From contig NZ_JACCHQ010000005.1 of the NCBI RefSeq assembly GCF_016031655.1, positions 231,022 to 295,021 of the forward strand: a DNA stretch of 64,000 bases, read 5' to 3'. This document shows, piece after piece, positions 50,696 to 58,578 of the stretch. How positions within the stretch are numbered: the stretch's first letter is position 1; each line of letters begins with the position of its first letter. Made by a program: the position numbers and the translations under genes. The notes under the pieces are model-generated. The model worked only from the letters and a program-made list of their open reading frames with translations, made no database searches and was not told the origin of the DNA. The stretch is from Bradyrhizobium glycinis (GTDB taxonomy: Bacteria > Pseudomonadota > Alphaproteobacteria > Rhizobiales > Xanthobacteraceae).

Positions 50696-52066
50696 CTAGA
50701 CGATCTGCCTTGTATCGGCAGGCTTCTGCAGCGCGCCGACGAGGATGCGCAACGCTTCCGTCAATTCCGATCTGTTCCGGGCGGCGCCGAGCGAGACGCG
50801 TGCCGCATGCGGCGGTGCCGCGTCGACGGTGAAGGCATCCCCGGCGACGACAGCAAGCCCATTCCGCAGGAGATGCGCGGCGAGATCGGGCCGCTCCTCC
50901 GGCAGTCGCAGCCACAGATGATGAGCGGCTGGCTTGGCGAGGAACTGAAATCCTTTCAGCGCACGTTGCGCGAGATGCTGGCGGCCGACCGCTTCGTTGC
51001 GGATGGCGTTGATGATGCGGTCGGCAACGCCGTTTTCGATCCAATGCGTCACCAGCGCGACCATCAGCGGCGCCGGCATCTGCACGGTCGCCTGCAGGGA
51101 GGTGCGCATGTGCCGCTGCGCGCCGCTGTCGGGCGTCACCAGATAGGCAACGCGCAGCGCCGGCGCGATGCATTTTGACAATGTCGTTGCAAGATAAGTC
51201 CGCTCCGGAATGAGGTTCGCGATCGGCGACGCCGAGCGGTCGAGCAGCCCGTAGGCATCGTCCTCGATCAGGATGGTGCCGGCATCGCGGATGATCTTCG
51301 CGACGGCGCCGCGCCGCTCGGCGGAAAGCGTCGCCGTGGTCGGGTTGTGCAGCGTCGGAATGAGATAGACGGCCTTCGGCTTGTGCACGCGGCACGCCTT
51401 TGCCAGCGCATCCGGCAGGATGCCGTCCTCATCCATGGGGACACCGACGAGCTTGACGCCGAGCAGTGCCGCGGCGGCCTTGATGCCGGGGAAGGTGAGC
51501 GCTTCGGTCAGCACGGTTTCGCCGGGCCGCGCAAGGTGGGCGAGAAGGTTGAAGAGGATCGTCTGCGCGCCGGGAAAGATCACCAGCCTGTCGGCCTGCG
51601 CATGCGGAACGCGGGCGCGCATCCAGCGCGCCGCGACCTCGCGCTCATGCGCGCTGCCGCCGGGCGGCTGGTAGTTGAGATACGCCGTCAGGCCCGATTG
51701 CGCGCGCAGGGCTTCCAGCCCGGCGATGATGCGCTTGTCGAGCTGCGCCTCCAGCGGGTGCGGCGGCACGTTCATCGACAGGTCGATCGCGACCGGGTGC
51801 GGCAGGTCGACCGCGCGCCGCGCGCTGGTCTCCGACACGAACGAGCCCTGTCCGACACGGGCTTCCATGATGCCGCGGCGCCGCGCCTCGGTGTAGGCGC
51901 GCGTCACCGTGGTGAGGTCGATGCCGAGTGCCTTTGCCAGCGCGCGCTGCGTCGGCAGCTGTTGACCGCGCACCAGCCTGCCGGCGGCGATGTCGGCCTC
52001 CATGGCTTCGACGATGCGCTGGTAGCGCGGGCCGGAAAGCTCCGAGATTGTAGGGATCCATTCCAT
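50696..52066 (-). CDS. MocR-type GntR/aminotransferase transcription regulator
   Basis: A 456-residue fusion. Residues about 1-75 are a GntR winged helix (YQRIVEAMEADIAAGRLVRG, LPTQRALAKALGIDLTTVTR, VGQGSFVSE). A linker leads to a fold-type I aminotransferase domain (residues about 110-450) with NYQPPGGSAHEREVAARWM, IPTLHNPTTATLSAERR, LIEDDAYG and TLSKCIAPALR, the PLP Lys near residue 297. MocR proteins bind PLP and regulate by DNA looping over direct repeats. The ATG at 52066 is used because the region upstream is the divergent promoter. Confidence 0.93.
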   Translation of the reverse strand: MEWIPTISELSGPRYQRIVEAMEADIAAGRLVRGQQLPTQRALAKALGIDLTTVTRAYTEARRRGIMEARVGQGSFVSETSARRAVDLPHPVAIDLSMNVPPHPLEAQLDKRIIAGLEALRAQSGLTAYLNYQPPGGSAHEREVAARWMRARVPHAQADRLVIFPGAQTILFNLLAHLARPGETVLTEALTFPGIKAAAALLGVKLVGVPMDEDGILPDALAKACRVHKPKAVYLIPTLHNPTTATLSAERRGAVAKIIRDAGTILIEDDAYGLLDRSASPIANLIPERTYLATTLSKCIAPALRVAYLVTPDSGAQRHMRTSLQATVQMPAPLMVALVTHWIENGVADRIINAIRNEAVGRQHLAQRALKGFQFLAKPAAHHLWLRLPEERPDLAAHLLRNGLAVVAGDAFTVDAAPPHAARVSLGAARNRSELTEALRILVGALQKPADTRQIV

Positions 52067-52090
52067 GCAATTAGGCCCATAACCTTTGAA

Positions 52091-52120
52091 TGTATGGATG
52101 CAAGATATTATTGTATGGAT
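52091..52120. promoter_or_regulatory. Direct-repeat operator for the MocR-type regulator
   Basis: TGTATGGAT occurs at 52091-52099 and again at 52112-52120, 21 bases apart, which is two helical turns and places both copies on one DNA face. It lies between the divergent mocR-type and DUF983 genes (79 bases). MocR-family regulators such as PdxR and GabR bind direct repeats of this type, so control of the flanking genes and autoregulation are likely. Confidence 0.8.
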
Positions 52121-52144
52121 CATCGAAAAGGAAGAGGTGTGGTC

Positions 52145-52585
52145 ATGTCTGTCTCTCTGGCGACGGTCTCTCTGGCCAAGGCAATGTGGCGCGGTTTCAG
52201 CGGCAAATGTCCGAATTGCGGGGAAGGGCACATGTTCGGCCGTTTCCTGAAAGTTACGCAGTCTTGCGACCGTTGCGGCGAGGAGCTGTTCCACCAGCGC
52301 GCCGACGACTTTCCTGCCTATCTCGTGATGGTGGTGGTCGGCCATCTCGTGGTGCCGGCGATCCTCGCGGTCGAGACCGCCTACGCGCCGCCGGAATGGC
52401 TGCAACTCGCGGTATGGCTGCCGGTGACGCTGTTCGCCTCGCTCGCGCTGCTGCAACCGACCAAGGGCGCCATCGTCGGCCTGCAATGGCAGCTCGGCAT
52501 GCATGGTTTCGAGGCGAGCAAGCTGCGGCGCGACGCCGGCGAGCTTGCGCCGGTACTGGCGAAGGCGGACACACGCGCCGCCTGA
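52145..52585 (+). CDS. DUF983 family membrane protein
   Basis: A 146-residue protein starting at the ATG at 52145 (GGAAGAGG upstream). The N-terminus has a zinc-ribbon-like Cys set (GKCPNCGEGHMF, SCDRCGEELF) typical of DUF983, followed by two membrane helices (LVMVVVGHLVVPAILAVETA and QLAVWLPVTLFASLALLQP). The family is common in alphaproteobacteria and often lies near cytochrome oxidase genes; here it is divergent from a MocR-type gene and shares its operator region. Function unknown. Confidence 0.9.
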   Translation: MSVSLATVSLAKAMWRGFSGKCPNCGEGHMFGRFLKVTQSCDRCGEELFHQRADDFPAYLVMVVVGHLVVPAILAVETAYAPPEWLQLAVWLPVTLFASLALLQPTKGAIVGLQWQLGMHGFEASKLRRDAGELAPVLAKADTRAA

Positions 52586-52640
52586 GGCGGCGTTTACATC
52601 GCGCGGCTGTCCGCTACACTCCATCGTAGAAACAAGAACG

Positions 52641-53366
52641 ATGGAAACGCCGATGGCCGCACGCGCGAAGACCTTCCTGCTCTGTCATGGCGCATGGTCC
52701 GGCGGATGGGCCTGGAAGAAGATGCATCCGCTGATGGCGCAGGCCGGCCACCGTCTGGTGGCGCCGACCTACACCGGGCTCGGCGAGCGCGCGCATCTAG
52801 CCAATCCGTCGGTCGATCTCGGCACGCATATCCAGGACATCCTCAACGTCATAGCTTTCGAGGATCTCAGCGACATCATCCTGCTCGGCCACAGCTATGG
52901 CGGCATGGTCGCGACCGGGGTCGCCGACCGCGCGCGCGAGCGCGTGACGCAATTGATCTATCTCGACGCCTTCGTGCCGCGTGACGGCCAGTCGCTGTTC
53001 GATCTCAACGAGGGCGGGCGCGAGCCGATGCGCAAGGCAGTCAGCTCGGGTGACGGCTATCGCATCCCGCCGAACCCGCCGCCGCCGGACACCGCGCAGG
53101 CCGATCTCGACTGGCTCAATGCGCGCCGCGTCCCGATGCCGATCAAGTGCTTCGAGACGCGCTTGAGGCTCGAACACGGCGAGCCGGCGATGCCGCGCAG
53201 CTATATCTATTGCACGCGCCTTCCGCCCGGCGATGTATTCGGCCAGTTTGCGCAGCGCACGAAGAGCGAGAAGGGCTGGCGCTATGTCGAGCTCGACGCC
53301 AGCCACGCGCCGAATGTGACGGCGCCGGAGGCGTTGATGGCAGTGTTGGAGAAGATTGTCGCCTAG
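52641..53366 (+). CDS. Alpha/beta hydrolase (EstA/salicylate esterase-like)
   Basis: A 241-residue hydrolase. The oxyanion strand is FLLCHGAWSGGWAW, the nucleophile Ser85 is in GHSYGG, and the C-terminal LDASHAPNVTAPEAL provides the catalytic His near residue 225. The short sequence with GLGERAHL and LIYLDAFVPRDGQSL is typical of the pyrethroid hydrolase/methyl-salicylate esterase group. Natural substrate unknown. The ATG at 52641 was used; one at 52653 (MAARAK) would remove four residues. Confidence 0.9.
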   Translation: METPMAARAKTFLLCHGAWSGGWAWKKMHPLMAQAGHRLVAPTYTGLGERAHLANPSVDLGTHIQDILNVIAFEDLSDIILLGHSYGGMVATGVADRARERVTQLIYLDAFVPRDGQSLFDLNEGGREPMRKAVSSGDGYRIPPNPPPPDTAQADLDWLNARRVPMPIKCFETRLRLEHGEPAMPRSYIYCTRLPPGDVFGQFAQRTKSEKGWRYVELDASHAPNVTAPEALMAVLEKIVA

Positions 53367-53369
53367 TTC

Positions 53370-53472
53370 GTCATTCCGGGGCGCGACGAAGTCGCGAGCC
53401 CGGAATCCATTTCTCCACTGACTCTGCGGCGCGATGGATTCCGGGCTCTCGCTTCGCGAGCCCCGGAATGAC
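53370..53472. repeat. Dispersed inverted repeat (GTCATTCCGGGG family)
   Basis: GTCATTCCGGGGC and CGCGAGCCCGGAATCCAT on the left, ATGGATTCCGGGCTC and GCGAGCCCCGGAATGAC on the right. A perfect long palindrome of about 100 bases between the hydrolase gene and the rnpB region. Confidence 0.85.
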
Positions 53473-53505
53473 ACCATTCAATTGTTACGGCTCGGTCAAA
53501 ATGGT

Positions 53506-53537
53506 GAGGGGCTCAGCGCATCAACGCCGAACCCCTC
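53506..53537 (-). terminator. Probable terminator downstream of rnpB
   Basis: A 13-bp stem (53506-53518 with 53525-53537) including two G-U pairs, with a six-base loop, followed on the minus strand by ACCATTTTG. It is about 75 bases beyond the RNase P RNA 3' end, after a small GCGTTTTC/GAAAACGC repeat. Confidence 0.55.
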
Positions 53538-53556
53538 GTTGCTCCCTTGGCAAGAC

Positions 53557-53601
53557 GCGTTTTCTTCACGCGAACCGGAAACCCACTTCGCTCGAAAACG
53601 C
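53557..53601. repeat. Intergenic GCGTTTTC...GAAAACGC element
   Basis: GCGTTTTC at 53557-53564 and its reverse complement GAAAACGC at 53594-53601, with CACGCGAACCGG and CCACTTCGCTC between. I recall this element as a frequent repeat next to genes in Bradyrhizobium relatives. It lies just beyond the 3' end of the RNase P RNA and could take part in its processing or termination. Confidence 0.6.
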
Positions 53602-53609
53602 TTTAGAAC

Positions 53610-54040
53610 ATCAGCCGGCCTGTAAGCCGGGTTCTGTAGGGCACCGTCCGCTTGCGCGAACGATACGTGACGGCCATTCCTCTGGGACCATGTTTGCACA
53701 GGGCCTCGAGCAACCTACCCGGACGGCGGGCCTGACATCGCCCCGCGGCGTTATCGCTTTCGCGAACAGCCCGCATTTGCCGTCCCTATTCGGTTTTGCT
53801 CCCGGTGGGGTTTGCCATGCCGGCTCCGTTGCCGGAACCGCGGTGCGCTCTTACCGCACCTTTTCACCCTTACCTCGCCGAAGCCCCGAAGGGCGAAGGC
53901 GGGCGGTTCGTTCTCTGTGGCACTTTCCCTGGGGTCACCCCCGCCGGACGTTATCCGGCACCGCATGTCAAGGGAGCCCGGACTTTCCTCCCCGGCGGCC
54001 TTTCGGCACCTGCCGGAGCGGCCGTCCAGCCGACTGACGG
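53610..54040 (-). ncRNA. rnpB: RNase P RNA (bacterial type A)
   Basis: Read on the minus strand, the conserved pieces appear in order: GGAGGAAAGTCCGGGCTCC near the 5' side (plus-strand 53976-53994), AACGTCCGGCGGGGGTGACC, AGGGAAAGTGCCACAGAGAA, GGTAAGAGCGCACCG, GGCAAACCCCACCGGGAGCA, and at the 3' end AGAACCCGGCTTACAGGCC. These are the P4, J and CR segments of the ribozyme that matures tRNA 5' ends. Ends are approximate to about 10 bases. Several short protein frames called here are spurious. Confidence 0.96.
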
Positions 54041-54186
54041 CTTAGGCATGGGCATTTGTGACGGTTTCGTCAAGCCGATATCGCGAGGCACGCTCGGCCA
54101 GAAATAATTTATCCTGAAGATGTCGTTCGGCGCGTGGCCCGTTCGACTGGATGTCGGCGATCCAGCCGAACAACAGGAGTGAAGCG

Positions 54187-54540
54187 ATGCAATACCTGCT
54201 GATGATCTACCAGAATGAGGTCGAGTACGCGAAGAATGATGAGGCGACCAGCCAGAAGATGCTGGCCGAATACCAGACCTTCACGCAGTCCATCATCCAG
54301 AGCGGCAATTTCAAGGCCGGCGACCGCCTGCAGCCGACCACGACCGCAACGACCGTGCGTGTGCGCGAGGGCAAGACGCTGACGACCGATGGTCCGTTCG
54401 CGGAAACGCGCGAGCAGCTCGGCGGCTATTACCTGATCGAGGCCAAGGACCTCAATGCGGCCATCGAGATTGCAGCGCGGATTCCCAGCGCACGCATCGG
54501 CTCGATCGAGGTGCGGCCGATCTGGGTCTACGACAAGTGA
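54187..54540 (+). CDS. YCII-related (DGPF domain) protein
   Basis: A 117-residue protein starting MQYLLMIYQNEVEY with the conserved DGPFAETREQLGGYYLIEAKD motif near residues 69-89. The ATG at 54187 follows AGGAGTGAAG. DGPF/YCII proteins are a ferredoxin-like fold of unknown biochemical activity. The gene is 13 bases before an ECF sigma gene, the classic DGPF-sigma pairing, so the protein may act with that sigma factor. Confidence 0.92.
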   Translation: MQYLLMIYQNEVEYAKNDEATSQKMLAEYQTFTQSIIQSGNFKAGDRLQPTTTATTVRVREGKTLTTDGPFAETREQLGGYYLIEAKDLNAAIEIAARIPSARIGSIEVRPIWVYDK

Positions 54541-54553
54541 CGGCGAAGCCGTC

Positions 54554-55783
54554 ATGACCCCTGGCGAGATCGACAAAATCTTCCGCGACGAGGCGGGGCG
54601 GGCGCTGGCCACGCTGATCCGTCTCGTCGGCGATTTCGATCTTGCCGAGGACGCGCTTCAGGATGCGTTTGCGGTCGCGCTGGAACGCTGGGCGTGTGAG
54701 GTCCCCGACAATCCGCGCGCCTGGCTCGTCAACGTCGCCAAGCACAAGGCGATCGATCGCATCCGCCGACAGGCTGTCTTCCGCGGCAAGCAGCACGCGC
54801 TCGTGCATGAGCTCGAGCTCAATGCGCTTGGCCCCGGCGAGCCGATCGCAACGCTTGACGACGACATGCTGCGGCTGATCTTCACCTGCTGCCACCCTGC
54901 GTTCGCGCCCGAGGTGCAGGTCGCGCTGACGCTGCGTACCGTCTGCGGGCTGTCGATGGCGCAGGTGGCACGCGCCTTCCTCATCAGTGAAGAGGCGGTG
55001 GCGCAGCGGCTCGTCCGCGCCAAGCAGAAGATCAGGCTTGCCGGCATCCCCTATGAGGTGCCGGAGCGTGAGGCGCTAGCGCCTCGGCTCGATGGCGTGC
55101 TCGCCGTGATCTATCTCGTCTTCACCGAAGGCTATGTCGCGACCGAGGGCGCGGACCTGATGCGGCCCGACCTGGCGACCGAGGCGATCCGGCTCGGCCG
55201 CCTGCTGAACAGGCTGATGCCCGATCGCGCCGGCATCACAGGTCTGCTGGCTCTGATGCTGCTACACGACGCGCGCCGCGGCGGGCGACAGACGCCGGCC
55301 GGCGACATCGTCCTGCTCGAAGAGCAGGACCGCGCGTTGTGGGACCGCGCGCAGATCGAGGAGGGCCTACGTCTGGTGGAGGACGCGCTGCGCGTGCCGG
55401 GCCGGCCGCAGCCCTATGCCGTGCAAGCGGCGATCGCAGCGCTGCATGCGCGTGCGACGAGCTTCGAGGCGACCGATTGGCCGCAGATCGCAGGGTTGTA
55501 CGAAGTGCTTCTGCGCATCAATCCGTCACCCGTGATCGAGCTCAACCATGCCGCCGCGCTGTCGATGGTCGACGGGCCGGCACGAGCACTCGATCTCGTC
55601 GATGCCATCGCCGCGCGCGGCGGGCTTCGCGGCTATGAGCTGTTGCCCGCCGTGCGCGCAGATCTGTTGCGACGGCTCGGCCGCAAGGCCGAAGCGCGCG
55701 AGGCGTATCGTGCGGCGACCGAGGCGACGCAGCTGGAACCGCTGCGGCGACTCTATGCGCGGCGGATGAGAGAGATGGAGTAA
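54554..55783 (+). CDS. ECF sigma factor with C-terminal helical extension (ECF42-like)
   Basis: A 409-residue sigma factor, twice the size of ordinary ECF sigma factors. Region 2 (residues about 10-75: LIRLVGDFDLAEDALQDAFA, NPRAWLVNVAKHKAIDRIRR) and region 4 (about 110-165: LRTVCGLSMAQVARAFLISE, AVAQRLVRAKQKIR) are intact. About 240 further residues (VIYLVFTEGYVATEGADLMR, VIELNHAAALSMVDGPARAL, LPAVRADLLRRLGRKAEARE) form a TPR-like helical domain. This is the ECF42 layout, in which the extension replaces an anti-sigma factor and the gene sits beside a DGPF gene, as here. Confidence 0.92.
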   Translation: MTPGEIDKIFRDEAGRALATLIRLVGDFDLAEDALQDAFAVALERWACEVPDNPRAWLVNVAKHKAIDRIRRQAVFRGKQHALVHELELNALGPGEPIATLDDDMLRLIFTCCHPAFAPEVQVALTLRTVCGLSMAQVARAFLISEEAVAQRLVRAKQKIRLAGIPYEVPEREALAPRLDGVLAVIYLVFTEGYVATEGADLMRPDLATEAIRLGRLLNRLMPDRAGITGLLALMLLHDARRGGRQTPAGDIVLLEEQDRALWDRAQIEEGLRLVEDALRVPGRPQPYAVQAAIAALHARATSFEATDWPQIAGLYEVLLRINPSPVIELNHAAALSMVDGPARALDLVDAIAARGGLRGYELLPAVRADLLRRLGRKAEAREAYRAATEATQLEPLRRLYARRMREME

Positions 55784-55794
55784 TGCTCACACAC

Positions 55795-55880
55795 GTCATT
55801 GCGAGGAGCGAAGCGACGAAGCAATCCAGACTGTGTCCAAGGAGATAGTCTGGATTGCTTCGCTTCGCTCGCAATGACGG
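55795..55880. repeat. Dispersed inverted repeat (GTCATTGCGAGG family), copy 3
   Basis: The third copy of the palindrome also found at 13820-13907 and 36424-36510 (GTCATTGCGAGG...AGCAATCCAGA / TCTGGATTGCT...CGCAATGAC). It separates the convergent sigma and amidase genes. Confidence 0.88.
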
Positions 55881-55891
55881 GGGATGGAGTG

Positions 55892-56752
55892 CTATTTCGA
55901 CGCGACCGTCGTCCCCTCTGGCGGCAGGCTCGCCAGCAGCGCCTGCAAGGTCGAGAGCGTCGAATGATCCGCAACTCCATCGAGCTTTGCCGGACGGAAA
56001 TGGCGCTGGAAGGCAGTGACGACTTCCATTGTCGCGGCGTCGTACTTGCCGTTTAGGGGAACGCCATAGCCGTACCTTGCGAGTGCCTGCTGCATGCTCA
56101 GCACCGCATCGCTGATGGTACCGAGCATCAGGGTCTCGCCGCGGACGATCGGCGCGGGCGTCACCCAGTGGCCGACACCGGAATTGGCCAGCGAATGCCA
56201 CGGAAATTTCTCGCCGGGATCCTTCTTGCGGGCGGGCGCGACGTCGGAATGGCCGAGCACCCGGTGCGCCGGCACCTTGCGGCGGAGCATGATGCCGCGG
56301 CACAGCGCGATCACGGCCGCGATCTGGCGCAGCGGAAACTCAGGATAGCCCCAGTCGTGGCCGCGATTGATGATCTCGATTCCGATCGAGCAGGAGTTGA
56401 TGTCGTCCTCGCCGGCCCAGGAGGAGACGCCCGCGTGCCAGGCGCGCTTCGACTCAGCCACGCATTGCACGATGCGGCCATCCTCCAGCACGACATAATG
56501 CGCCGACACTTCGGTGCCGGCCGTGCAGAGGCGCGCTAGCGCGCCCTCGACATCGGGCATGCCAGTGTAGTGCAGCACGATCATGTCCGGCTGCCGCCCC
56601 TTGTTGCGCTCGCCATAGTTCGGCGAGGGGATGATGTCCGAGACGATCGAGGAATCGGGCTCGAACGTCCGCAGGCCCGCCACGGTCTTGGGAACCGGGA
56701 GAACGCGGTGACGCTTCGAATCAGATCCAGGCGTGGACGAACCCGAGGGCAT
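55892..56752 (-). CDS. N-acetylmuramoyl-L-alanine amidase (amidase_2 plus peptidoglycan-binding domain)
   Basis: A 286-residue protein from the ATG at 56752; a longer TTG start at 56824 exists. The amidase_2 domain (residues about 50-190) has IVLHYTGMP, VSAHYVVLEDGRI, RAWHAGVSSWAG, SIGIEIINRGHDW and VLGHSDVAPARKKDPGEKFP, with the zinc ligands His, His and Asp. A C-terminal peptidoglycan-binding domain (residues about 210-270: MQQALARYGYGVPLNGKYDA, EVVTAFQRHFRPAKLDG) follows. It resembles AmpD/AmiD. No signal peptide is evident, so cytoplasmic recycling is possible. Confidence 0.9.
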   Translation of the reverse strand: MPSGSSTPGSDSKRHRVLPVPKTVAGLRTFEPDSSIVSDIIPSPNYGERNKGRQPDMIVLHYTGMPDVEGALARLCTAGTEVSAHYVVLEDGRIVQCVAESKRAWHAGVSSWAGEDDINSCSIGIEIINRGHDWGYPEFPLRQIAAVIALCRGIMLRRKVPAHRVLGHSDVAPARKKDPGEKFPWHSLANSGVGHWVTPAPIVRGETLMLGTISDAVLSMQQALARYGYGVPLNGKYDAATMEVVTAFQRHFRPAKLDGVADHSTLSTLQALLASLPPEGTTVASK

Positions 56753-57192
56753 GAGCAGCTCAAATCGACGGAGAGTGGGGCAAGCCCTTCTCTTTACTAT
56801 TCCTTTACCCTCCATCGCGCGCAATCGCGCGGCGCGGTTAACGGATTCATTTTGGCGATGTGTGTGGATGACGCATCACCCCATCGTCACCTTTTCCACT
56901 TGTCACGAACCGAGCAACGCTTTCTTAACGCTAAGGGCCGTTACTGAGGGATGAAGAGCCGACCCGCGTCCGGAGGCGGCCAAAGCGTATTTTGGCTCGA
57001 AATCCCATGGCTGCCCGACAAATTCCACTGGGAACACTGGGTTTGTGGCCCGGGACGGCCGGGCTCGGTAACCATGCTGGACGAGGGCTTTGTCGTGGAA
57101 CCGCCGCGACGCGCAATGATTCGAGGCGTTATGGGCTTCTTCGGCCCCGATCTCGCTTGGGGCTCAGGCGGGGCGGTCGGCAGGCGTGGCGC
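56753..57192. other. Control region before the division/cell-wall operon
   Basis: The 440 bases between the leftward amidase and rsmH must hold the promoters for both. No mraZ gene, which often opens this operon, is present. An 81-codon frame (56951-57196) ends with its TGA overlapping the rsmH ATG (ATGA) but its product matches nothing I recognise; it may be a leader or a chance frame. No MraZ-box repeats were seen. Confidence 0.45.
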
Positions 57193-58182
57193 ATGAGCTC
57201 GGTTCCGCATATCCCCGTTCTTGGCCGTGAGGCGATCGCGCATCTCGCCCCGCGTGAGGGCGGCGTCTACGTCGATGCCACCTTTGGGGCCGGCGGCTAT
57301 AGCCGCGCGATCCTGGACGTGCCGGGAACCCGACTGATTGCCATCGATCGCGACCGCACCGCGATTGCCGGAGGTGCCGAGCTGGTCGAACGCGCCGCGG
57401 GCCGGCTGACGCTGGTCGAGGACCGCTTCTCCAATCTCGCCGAAGTCTGCGCGGTGCAGGGCTTCGATGGCGTTGACGGCGTCGTGATGGATGTCGGCGT
57501 GTCCTCGATGCAGCTCGACCAGGCCGGGCGCGGCTTCTCCTTCCGCCTCGACGGTCCGCTCGACATGCGGATGGGACAGACAGGTCCGACCGCGGCCGAC
57601 GTCGTCGCGCGCGCCTCGGAAGGCGATCTCGCCGACATCATCTATCTCTTCGGCGAGGAGCGGCATTCGCGCCGCATCGCCCGCGCCATCGTGGCGGACC
57701 GGCAGGAAACTCCATTCACCACCACGCGCGCGCTCGCCGATCTCGTCGGCAGGGTGGTGCGATCGAAACCGGGGGACATTCACCCTGCGACACGGACGTT
57801 CCAGGCGCTGCGCATCTTCGTCAACGAAGAGCTCGAGGAACTCCGGACGGCGCTCGCTGCGGCCGAGCGTGTACTCAAGCCCGGCGGCCGCCTCGTCGTC
57901 GTCTCGTTCCATTCGCTGGAAGATCGCATCGTCAAGAATTTCCTCGCCGAGCGCTCCAAGACCGGCGGCGGCTCGCGGCACCTGCCGGAAGTCGCGCAAA
58001 TTGCGCCGAGTTTCCAGCTGCTGACGCGGCGGCCGGTCGTGGCCGGCGAGGACGAAGTTGCGCAAAATCCGCGCGCGCGCTCGGCAAAGCTGCGCGCCGC
58101 CGAGCGCACCGCGGCGCCGGCGCATGAGACCGATGAGGCATCGTTCTGGCCGAAGCTCGCCGACGTGATGAGGGGCGGCTAG
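57193..58182 (+). CDS. rsmH: 16S rRNA (cytosine-1402-N4)-methyltransferase
   Basis: A 329-residue MraW/RsmH. Family blocks are [36 protein letters not shown] with the SAM site, [76 protein letters not shown] and [19 protein letters not shown]. It methylates C1402 in the ribosomal P site. It opens the division/cell-wall gene cluster, three bases before ftsL. The ATG at 57193 gives the conserved N-terminus. Confidence 0.97.
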   Translation: MSSVPHIPVLGREAIAHLAPREGGVYVDATFGAGGYSRAILDVPGTRLIAIDRDRTAIAGGAELVERAAGRLTLVEDRFSNLAEVCAVQGFDGVDGVVMDVGVSSMQLDQAGRGFSFRLDGPLDMRMGQTGPTAADVVARASEGDLADIIYLFGEERHSRRIARAIVADRQETPFTTTRALADLVGRVVRSKPGDIHPATRTFQALRIFVNEELEELRTALAAAERVLKPGGRLVVVSFHSLEDRIVKNFLAERSKTGGGSRHLPEVAQIAPSFQLLTRRPVVAGEDEVAQNPRARSAKLRAAERTAAPAHETDEASFWPKLADVMRGG

Positions 58183-58185
58183 CGC

Positions 58186-58578
58186 ATGCGCATAATCCAC
58201 CTCCTCGTCATCGGTGCGCTGATCTTCGCAGCCGCCCATGTCTACCGGATCAAGATGGACTCCACGGCGCGTACCGAGAAGGTACTGCGGCTGCGTGCGG
58301 AGATTCGCGAGCAGCGCGATGCGATCGCGGCGCTGCGGGCCGAATGGGCCAAGCTCGATGCGCCGCAGCGGCTGCAAGGCCTGTCCGACCGGCATCTGCA
58401 CCTCAAGCCGGTCAATGGCACGCAATATGACTCGCTGAAGAGCCTGCCGGAGCGTCCGCCGCGGATGTTCAGGCCGGGCGAGCCCGATCCGATCGGCGCC
58501 ATGCTCAAGACCATCGAAGCCGCCAGCGACCCTGATACGGTGACGGGCTCCGTGCCTCAGCCCGAGGACAAGCAATGA
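58186..58578 (+). CDS. ftsL: Cell division protein FtsL
   Basis: A 130-residue protein with one N-terminal helix (residues about 3-20, LLVIGALIFAAAHVY) and a periplasmic coiled coil (VLRLRAEIREQRDAIAALRAEW), the FtsL/DivIC layout. It also has LDAPQRLQGLSDRHL typical of alphaproteobacterial FtsL. It joins FtsB and FtsQ at the septum. It overlaps ftsI by four bases (ATGA). The C-terminal tail is Pro-rich and poorly conserved in the family. Confidence 0.9.
   Translation: MRIIHLLVIGALIFAAAHVYRIKMDSTARTEKVLRLRAEIREQRDAIAALRAEWAKLDAPQRLQGLSDRHLHLKPVNGTQYDSLKSLPERPPRMFRPGEPDPIGAMLKTIEAASDPDTVTGSVPQPEDKQ

Noticed and set aside
53496..54107. Several short protein frames over the rnpB region
   Set aside because: The stretch is RNase P RNA; conserved ribozyme segments are present on the minus strand and the frames have no coding character.
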